From Coenobita brevimanus (lineage: Eukaryota; Arthropoda; Malacostraca; Decapoda; Coenobitidae), in NCBI GenBank assembly GCA_032717465.1, contig CM064732.1:37537888-37601887 (forward strand): a stretch of DNA of 64,000 nucleotides. The letters are read 5' to 3'. The first letter of the stretch is position 1. Every line of letters starts with the position of its first letter. A program made the translations under genes and the position numbers. The notes beneath the pieces were generated by a model that saw only the letters and a program-made list of their open reading frames with translations, did no database searches and was not told the origin of the DNA. Below, piece after piece: positions 57,600 to 64,000 of this stretch.

Positions 57600-58838
57600 A
57601 CTCCCTATCAACGCTGCCCAGCTGGGGACTGACCCCCTCTAACAATGGCAGTGGAAGAAAAGGCCACCCTGGATTCCTCAGACCCTCTTCAAAAAATTTT
57701 ACCGCCAAGGCGACAATCTGCTAACTACATCTGGGTGTATCATCCTGGCCCCCAGTGCCATCCTGGATGCCGTTCGACACCTGCATGCGCACAACGATAT
57801 TCACCAGGGCATGAAGAAACTCCTACAGGTTTTCAACAACGCCTATTGGACGCCAAATCCCTCCATCCTCGCAAAGGAGATTATCCAATCCCGCTGAGCG
57901 TGCGCCCTCGGTAAAGACATCACCTGTACCGCCAGCCCAGCTGGGCGTATTATCGCCCACAAACCTTGGCAACTATTGGGACTCAACGTAGTGGGACCTT
58001 TGCTCCTGAAATCGGGCTATAGGTACATGATTACATTCATCGACACGTACTCTAAGTTCGTCGTAGCCTGTCCAGCAAAATGACACCACGCTGTCGCAGT
58101 GGCTGACGCCCTGGTCCGACATGTTTTTCCCTACTTTGGTATCCCTCAAGCCATCCATTCAGACAACCAGCAAATCTGGGAGGAACTCGCCCATCTTTTC
58201 GGTTATAGCATCTCCCACTCGTCCCCTTACTGGCCCCAAGGAAATGCTGTATGCGAACGCAGCCATCGTACACTAATGAATCAACTCCACACCCGGACAG
58301 AAGCCACCAAAAACGATGACCTGCCCTCCCACGTAAAAATTAAGCAACAGGGCATTAACTTCTGCCCGAGAGGATGGTATCTCGCCCTACGAGTGAGTGT
58401 TCGGAGAAACACCCCTCCTCCTGCCCCTTCGGCAGCACTTGCAACCCCCTGCTTCCCACCCCCACCTCCGACCCCTTACACCACCTCAAACGACAGGTGA
58501 CACACCTCCAAAACAACCTGGACCTCCGCCCCGACACCGCCTCCAACTCCTACAAACCAGGTGATACCATGATGATCGCACAGCTCCTCACCCCCTACAA
58601 TCTTGCCCCGTGCTTTATGGGGCCACACACCATCACTCACGTCCCTAACCCCTACCAGGTGACCGTAGAATACCACGGCACATCCCACACCCTCAGAAAC
58701 CGACATGTCCGCCCCTTCCACGCCCCCACCTCCCAGGCTCCGGCCCCGTGCCCCACCCCACCCCCCACCTCCTACAACTGCTATATCTCCCCCTCCCCTT
58801 CTCTCTCTCCCTCTCCCTCCCCCGCCACCCCCACCTAA
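57600..58838 (+). pseudogene. Gypsy-3 integrase (broken)
   Basis: The zinc-binding part reads HLHAHNDIHQGMKKLLQ with the first Cys of the pair lost to a stop. The core has LNVVGPL where the first catalytic Asp is Asn, then SDNQQ and NAVCERSHRTLMNQ, which keep the second Asp and the Glu. The C-terminus (58374-58838) carries HVPNPYQVTVEYHGTSHTLR and NRHVRPFHAP, the chromatin- and DNA-binding tail type of Gypsy integrases, followed by a Ser/Pro-rich end. At least four stops or frameshifts occur. Integrase would insert element DNA into the genome. Confidence 0.88.
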
Positions 58839-59289
58839 CCCCCACCACGTCCAGCACCTAACCTGAGAGCTCACCAACACCACCGAGCCCCCGCACCTCC
58901 CCCACCCCCCTCACCACCTAGTACCCGGGCCCCAACACCTGACACCAAGTGTCCCACCCATGCCCCCGCACCCTCGCCGCCCACCACATCCCCGCCTCAA
59001 CCTCCACCCCCCTTCAACAACCAAACCCACCAACCACCGCCTGCCCATGCCCCATCAGTCTCACCCACATCCCAGCTCCCACCCCTGCTTCCGCCAGAAC
59101 CACCCACAAGCCCGCCCCACCACCCCCGCGACCCCACCTTGTGCTATCCACCCACCGACCACCCCCAAACCAACCACCCGTGCCCCATGCTCACACACAC
59201 ACACACACGGCATCGTCGGAGGAAGACGTCCATTACCGGCTCTCCATACCAGCTCAACGCGGCCAGAGGCATTACCTAAATAAGTATCT
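58839..59289 (+). other. C-rich 3' part of Gypsy-3 before the CR1
   Basis: CCACCC/CCCCAC-rich sequence contains an (AC)n run near 59189-59207. Pro/Thr/His open frames here reflect base composition. A short end reading SSEEDVHYRLSIPAQRGQRH precedes the CR1 junction and may be coding residue of the Gypsy element. Confidence 0.5.
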
Positions 59290-59492
59290 TTGAATGAGTC
59301 AAGCTCTGTACCAGGTTAGACCAAATGATTTTTCAATTTTAAAAGGAAAAGAAATAATAAGTTTAAATAAGACTGGTTCAAACAACAAAGAACCACGATG
59401 CGTTGAGTCAGCTGGGTTTGTTTATACTACAGCAACACGGGGAAAGCGTGCATACTTTGTAAGTACACACTCCGTTCATTTAGTATTACAAA

Positions 59493-60521
59493 ATGGATCC
59501 ATACTTCAGTAAAACAAATTTGGAAAAGAAAAGGGAAAAAAGTAAAAAGCAAAATGATGATTTCTACCAAGAACTGGTTGAAGTGAAGACTCACAATAGA
59601 CTGGTTGAACGTGTACACAAACTAGAAATGGCTTTCAAAAATGAAATTGATGAAATAAAGAAGCAAATGCACTTGCAAAAGGAAGAGATAGAAAAACTGG
59701 GAAGGGAGGCCAATAAGAAAGACACAACCATCAGTGAACTAACAGTGGAATTGAATACGCTTAGGAAGAAAGTGAGTGAAATGGGAAGTACAGTAGTTAA
59801 TCACGAGAGTGTTATGGAAGAGTTAAAAAATAACACAGAGACAATTAGACAAGCAAGCAGTCTTATGGACCAGAGCAGTGATATTGAGGAGAAGATAACA
59901 CAGATGAATGAAGCTGTGCAAAGCTACAAAAATGATGTAGAAACCACGTATGCTGAAATGGTGAAAGTAAAGAAAGACTTAGAAACAAGGGTGGAGGAAA
60001 AAAACATTAAAAAGGAAGTGAAAAGAATAATCCAAAACAATCCAAAGTTAGTCAGAGATTCAGTAGAAATAAATAAATCAATAGTAATCACTGGTATAGA
60101 AGAGGAAAAAATTAAAAACAAAATCACTAGAGACAAAAAGGAGATGGCAAATGTAATGAGCTTGCTGAAAGAAGTATCAGAGGAAATCTGTAGTAAAGAC
60201 ATAAAGGAACACAAAAGGTTAGGGAAATACGAAAAAAGCAAGCCAAGACCTCTAAAGGTGACTTTCCAGAGTGTAAACACTGTGGAAGAGATACTAAAAA
60301 ATGCAAAGAATCTTATGGAAAAAGAGGAGTTCAAAAATGTATGGATAAAAAGATGCCTAACACAAGAGGAACTGGAATTACTGAAAGAGAAAAGGGAGGA
60401 AGCAAAAACAAAAAATGAGGGAAGATCAGAAGAGGACAAGAAGAAATTTTTTTACAAAGTAATAGGATTGCAGGTACGAAAGTGGTACACAAACAGGATG
60501 GAAGAAAAAGGAGGAAGTTAG
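59493..60521 (+). CDS. CR1 ORF1 protein (coiled coil plus RRM-like domain)
   Basis: The frame is intact at 342 codons from ATG 59493 (MDPYFSKTNLEKKREKSKKQ). Residues about 10-175 are strongly Lys/Glu-rich heptads, predicting a long coiled coil for self-association. Residues about 195-290 begin SIVITGIEEEKIKN and contain GKYEKSKPRPLKVTFQSVN, compatible with an RRM-type RNA-binding fold as in other LINE ORF1 proteins. The end (EEDKKKFFYKVIGLQVRKWY) is basic. The expected role is RNA packaging and chaperoning in the retrotransposition particle. It is the longest clean protein frame of a recognisable protein in the window, but its partner ORF2 is dead. The start was chosen as the first ATG of the frame. 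Confidence 0.82.
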   Translation: MDPYFSKTNLEKKREKSKKQNDDFYQELVEVKTHNRLVERVHKLEMAFKNEIDEIKKQMHLQKEEIEKLGREANKKDTTISELTVELNTLRKKVSEMGSTVVNHESVMEELKNNTETIRQASSLMDQSSDIEEKITQMNEAVQSYKNDVETTYAEMVKVKKDLETRVEEKNIKKEVKRIIQNNPKLVRDSVEINKSIVITGIEEEKIKNKITRDKKEMANVMSLLKEVSEEICSKDIKEHKRLGKYEKSKPRPLKVTFQSVNTVEEILKNAKNLMEKEEFKNVWIKRCLTQEELELLKEKREEAKTKNEGRSEEDKKKFFYKVIGLQVRKWYTNRMEEKGGS

Positions 60522-63403
60522 TAGAACCATGTCATGACAAGTATATGAACAAGATGATAAAGTTGCTGTACTCAAATGTGGATGGAATGGTATCTAAACT
60601 ACTAGAGATGAATGATTATGTCAGAGAAAATGAACCACAAATAATATGCCTAACTGAGACAAAATTAACACCAAGGATATCCAATGACATACTAAACTTA
60701 GAGGAATACAATATATGGAGAAGAGACAGAGATTTAAAAAAAGGAGGAGGAATTATAATATTAACTAAGAAAAATCTAAAAGTCAAGGAAATAAACCTAC
60801 ATATACCATCACAAGTAGAACTGATTGCAGTAGAGATCGACACATCTGAAGGTAAAGTAATTGTAGCCAATTTGTATATGCCACCCAGATCAAACACATG
60901 GGAAAGAGACGAATATGAGGACCTGGCAGAGAGTACAATTCAGAGTATAAGATCCTTGCTACATAAAATGGAAGAGAAATCGGAAAGAATTATACTAACT
61001 GGGGATTTCAATACAAATATAAATTGGAATACTCTAGATATAAATAGCCAAAAAAGCTGTTGGGACCAAAAGCTCCTGGATCTCGTACAAGAGTTTTTCT
61101 TAACGCAACATGTGAGGGAAACCACTAGAAAAAGAGGACTTGATGTACCTTCAGTGCTAGATCTAATATTTACTAGGCAAGAAAATGACTGACAGTTTAA
61201 TATATCACCCTCCACTCGGCAAAAGCGATCATGCAGTACTAAATTATAACTTCTGGATAGCATATGACATAGTAAACAGCAATGACAGTTACAAAAAGAG
61301 ACTAAACTATAAAAAGGGAAATTATCAAGACCTAAAGAAGTATTTCTTAGAAGTTGATTGGGAATATGAGCTTAGAGGACAAGATTTAAATGCTGTATAT
61401 AAAAATTTTTGTGAATTTTATGAAATAGGAGTCCAGAAGTACATCCCACAGCACAAAGAAGCAGATAAGAAAATACAGAAATGGTTCAATACAGAATGTA
61501 AAAAATCAAAAGAAAGAAGAGATTTGTTGTGGAATAGATACAGAAGACACAATAGTGAAAGGGCGTATAATAATTACAAACAGGCAAGAAACGACTATAC
61601 AAGAATAAGGAGGGAAGCCCAAAAACAGTTTGAGGAGGATATAATAAATAAAAGTAGTGATCAACCAAAGCTGTTTTACAGCTATATCAGAATCAAAACC
61701 AAAGTAAAAGATATAATACAATCCATCACGGACGAGGGAATCACTTATACACAAGAGAAAGATATTTGAGAAGCACTAAATAAGAATTTCCAATTAGTTT
61801 TTACAGAAGAAAAAAATTTTGAGAGGGAATATGTGGAACACGCATGTCCACACATACTACCAGATATACAAATAGCAGAAAAAGTAATACAGGAGGAGTT
61901 AAGTAGATTAGACAGAGGAAAAGCAAGTGGTCCTGATGAAATTTCATGTTGGGTGTTACGAGAATGTGCAAAGGAGTTAAGTAAACCATTATTTTTAATT
62001 TTCAAGAAATCCCTGAGTCAAGGGAAACTACCTGATATTTGGGAAAAAGCAAATATAGTCCCCTTATTCAAGAAAGGAAATAGACAAAATCCTCTCAACT
62101 ACCGACCAGTATCACTGACCAGTGTTGTAAGCAAGGTATTAGAAAAGCTTATAAGAAAAGCTTGGGTAAATCATCTAGAAGAACACAGTATGATAACAGA
62201 AAGACAGTTTGGTTTCAGAAAAGGAAAATCATGTGTTACTAATCTGTTGAGCTACTATGACAGAGTAACAAACACAATTCAGGAAAGGGAAGGATGGGTG
62301 GACAGTACCGTATCGATTTAGATTTCAAGAAAGCTTTTGACACAGTACCACACCAAAGACTTTTATGGAAACTGTACCATCAAGGAGGAATTCGAGGCAA
62401 ACTGTTTTGTTGGATGCAAGATTTTCTCATAAAAAGAGAAATGAGGACAGTACTAAGAGGAAACTACTCATCATGGAAAGAAATGACTAATGGAGTACCA
62501 CAGGGTTCAGTGCTGGCACCAATCATGTTTCTAGTGTACATAAATGATATAAACAGTAACACTGGAAATGAGAGCTATCTGAATATGTTTGCAGATGATG
62601 CAAAAATACAAAGGAGAATTACTAGCACAGACTCTTGTAGGGAGCTACAAGAAGAATTAAATAAACTTCATGAATGGAGTAGTACATGGCAAATGGAATT
62701 CAATGTGGACAAGTGTCATGTAATCAAGTTGGTAAAAGTGGAAAAAGACCTGATTGGGATTATAAGTTAGGAAATAAACCCTATACACATCAGAAAGAGA
62801 GAAAGACCTAGGTGTGATTATCAATAACAGACTATCTCCGGCTGACTACATCAGCGAGAAGGTACGGAACATGTATACACTGCTTGCAAATATGAGAATA
62901 GCATTCACATACATAAATGAAGACATGCTAAGAAGGATAATAACATCATTCATTAGACCAACCCTGGAATATGCATCAATAGTCTGGAGTCCTCATCTAA
63001 AAAGCATATAGACAAGATTGAAAAAGTTCAAAGGGCCGCTACAAGATGGATAACAAGCTTAAGGGACCTAAGCTACGAAGAAAGACTAAATAAACTGAAT
63101 CTACCAACACTACAGGAGAGAAGGAAAAGAGGTGACATGATAATGCTATATAAGTGCATATCAGGAAAGGAGAAAATAGACATAAATGATTACTTAACAT
63201 ATGGAGAAGCATCAGCAAGAGGACACTGCAAAAAACTGCATAAGAAGAGAGGTGATAAAGACGTAAGGAAATTCAGTTTCCCAAACAGAGCAATTGATCA
63301 ATGGAATGCACTACCGAATGAAATAGTGTGTGCCAAAACAATTCACAAATTTAAGGATATGTACGATAAATATGGTCTAAGACACGGGACAATACGAGCT
63401 TGA
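60482..63403 (+). pseudogene. CR1 ORF2: endonuclease and reverse transcriptase (broken)
   Basis: The ORF2 frame is already open at ATG 60482, overlapping the ORF1 end by 40 bases; ATG 60545 (MNKMIKLLYSNVDG) is an alternative start. Endonuclease motifs are YSNVDG, LTETKLTP, LTGDFNTNINWNT and KSDH (about 61222). RT motifs are LNYRPVSLTSVVSKVLEKLI, RQFGFRKGKSCVTNLL, DFKKAFDTVPHQRL, GVPQGSVLAP and MFADDAKIQ (62587). The C-terminus matches the 51-52 kb copy. Lesions are a frameshift near 61190, TGA 61767-61769, a frameshift near 62310, a frameshift near 62735 with a stop at 62768, and a stop near 63011. The protein would have nicked target DNA and copied the RNA. Confidence 0.9.
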
Positions 63404-63409
63404 CTCATT

Positions 63410-63457
63410 CCTGTAAAGATACAATTAGGTAAGAACAATTAGGTAAGGTAAGAACAA
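63410..63457 (+). repeat. CR1 3' tail repeat
   Basis: AACAATTAGGTAAG units occur two to three times after GACTCATTCCTGTAAAGATAC. The minus-strand copy at 51335-51385 ends the same way, so the repeat belongs to the element. Confidence 0.85.
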
Positions 63458-63767
63458 GTGGGCCAATGCCGCACACCCCCATAACAGCCCACACCCACCC
63501 TCAGAACAACCATCACCCATTCTAGCCACCTCTCCCACCCACCCGCCAAATACACTCACTCTCCCACCCCACCCGCCTCACCGCAAATTCACATGCCGAC
63601 CCCTACCTTAAGCCCTCTCATATACATGATACCGGGTACACCATGTTCAGATCCCGACCACCTATACTCCCCAGAGACTCCATGCCGCATTACCCCAGCA
63701 TAAAACTCCACACTTGCCCTCCAACTTCAGCATTCAGCACAGCCCAACACCCAAGACGACACCTACC
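63458..63767 (+). other. C-rich Gypsy-3 sequence resumed after the CR1
   Basis: The composition (CACCC/CCCAC) returns to that before 59280. No frame with a recognisable domain is seen before 63768. Confidence 0.5.
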
Positions 63768-64000
63768 ATGAAGATCTGCCGAGCCGTATGGGCACCACCC
63801 TTCGGGCACAAACAGCGTGTCCGAGGACCTCGCCACCTCCTATGCCTCCTCTCCTCCTCCACCGACCAATCCACCCTGTCCATCACTTGTGACGAACAGC
63901 AGGAAGAAAATCCTGCTACCAATGCCTGGCACGCCCTCCTCCAACACCTCCAGCCAGTCTACGTCACCTATGATACCAGAGTTCATCACCTCCAGTCACG
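63768..64000 (+). CDS. Open frame running off the window end, unknown (possible extra Gypsy-3 ORF)
   Basis: ATG 63768 opens a frame without stop to the last base (at least 77 codons), beginning MKICRAVWAPPFGHKQRVRG. A short hydrophobic piece (RHLLCLLSS) follows, then a Ser/Thr/Asp/Glu/Gln-rich stretch. It lies downstream of the Gypsy-3 integrase and beyond the nested CR1, in the place where some Gypsy elements carry a third ORF. Its length is ordinary for chance in GC-rich sequence, and no diagnostic motif is seen. Its reading therefore depends on sequence beyond the window. Confidence 0.3.
   Translation, partial: MKICRAVWAPPFGHKQRVRGPRHLLCLLSSSTDQSTLSITCDEQQEENPATNAWHALLQHLQPVYVTYDTRVHHLQS

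Larger units (their letters stand above)
59290..63457 (+). mobile_element. CR1-like LINE, nearly full length, nested in Gypsy-3
   Basis: The element comprises a 5' UTR (about 59290-59492), intact ORF1, broken ORF2, a short 3' UTR and a tail of repeated ACAATTAGGTAAGA units (63420-63455). Its A/T-rich, A-biased coding strand contrasts sharply with the C-rich Gypsy sequence on both sides, which makes the junctions visible near 59280 and 63460. No clear target duplication is seen, as is usual for CR1. Confidence 0.9.
53765..64000 (+). mobile_element. Ty3/Gypsy LTR retrotransposon (Gypsy-3), partial at window end, with nested CR1
   Basis: Gag, protease, RT, RNase H and integrase follow each other from 54540 to 58840 in the standard Gypsy order. 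The 5' end is inferred at TGTGACACG (53765), with the LTR ending CATTACA (54476) and a primer-site-like TGGTGGACAGCAGTGG right after. The 3' LTR is not in the window, so the LTR borders cannot be checked. The coding strand is very C-rich throughout, and the same composition resumes at 63460 after the CR1. The element is riddled with stops. Confidence 0.85.

Noticed and set aside
58476..58883. 135-codon Gly/Val-rich minus-strand frame
   Set aside because: Antisense of the C-rich end of the Gypsy-3 integrase frame.
59924..60439. 171-codon minus-strand frame rich in Phe/Ser
   Set aside because: Antisense shadow of the A-rich CR1 ORF1.

Overview
The window is eukaryotic and consists almost entirely of transposable elements and simple or tandem repeats. 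I see no host protein gene, rRNA gene or functional tRNA gene that I can support. The mixture of Ty3/Gypsy elements with coiled-coil Gags, CR1-, Jockey-, I-like and Ingi/RTE-like LINEs, a ZBED5/Buster-type hAT, a piggyBac element, tRNA-derived SINEs and long TA/TG/GA tracts looks like an arthropod, most probably a decapod crustacean. That placement is an inference from the repeat style, not a marker-gene identification. A run of 100 N (46401-46500) shows a draft assembly.

Layout, left to right. 184-6125 is a Gypsy element (Gypsy-1) with ~1.07 kb LTRs and a perfect 5-bp target duplication. It sits in a GGGTGG minisatellite and has lost its reverse transcriptase. 6126-8380 holds minisatellites, the 3' end of a Jockey-like LINE, and a decayed ~150-bp tandem repeat. 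8705-12640 is a piggyBac element bounded by TTAA with matching terminal repeats; its transposase is frameshifted, lacks the first catalytic Asp, and carries a His-rich minisatellite. 13429-16630 is a Buster-type hAT with an 8-bp duplication, and its transposase was split by a 672-bp LINE tail that made its own 11-bp duplication. 17148-20337 is a second RT-less Gypsy element (Gypsy-2) with a 4-bp duplication. 20605-20948 is a minus-strand SINE. 22460-23740 is a CACACC-type minisatellite.

From about 24.0 to 30.4 kb (+) and 46.4 to 40.0 kb (-) lie two copies of the same RNase-H-bearing LINE, facing each other around a 9.6-kb spacer. They share premature stops and the same ~1.2-kb insertion of unknown origin inside ORF1. 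This points to inverted duplication of one dead locus, or to spread of an already defective subfamily. The spacer contains a heavily decayed CR1 copy (31.9-33.9 kb) and then about 5.5 kb with nothing recognisable.

After the gap come an endonuclease fragment of an Ingi/RTE-like LINE, a ~300-bp TA/TG/GA tract, a decayed full-length Jockey-like LINE (47.2-50.7 kb), a tRNA-headed SINE with a UUCG hairpin, a 5'-truncated CR1 (minus), and a GC-rich Arg/Ser-repeat reading frame (52.4-53.8 kb). The end is a third Gypsy element (Gypsy-3), starting near 53.8 kb and running off the window, with gag, protease, RT, RNase H and integrase all recognisable but broken. A nearly full-length CR1 (59.29-63.46 kb, ORF1 intact, ORF2 broken) has inserted into its 3' part.

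No element here has a complete set of working proteins. The insertions are informative as a record: LINE into hAT, CR1 into Gypsy-3, Gypsy-1 into minisatellite, unknown sequence into LINE ORF1. The best leads for something undescribed are the shared unknown insertion, the inverted LINE pair, the Arg/Ser minisatellite frame, the UUCG hairpin of the SINE, and the open frame running off the right end. I did not find a convincing new multi-gene system.
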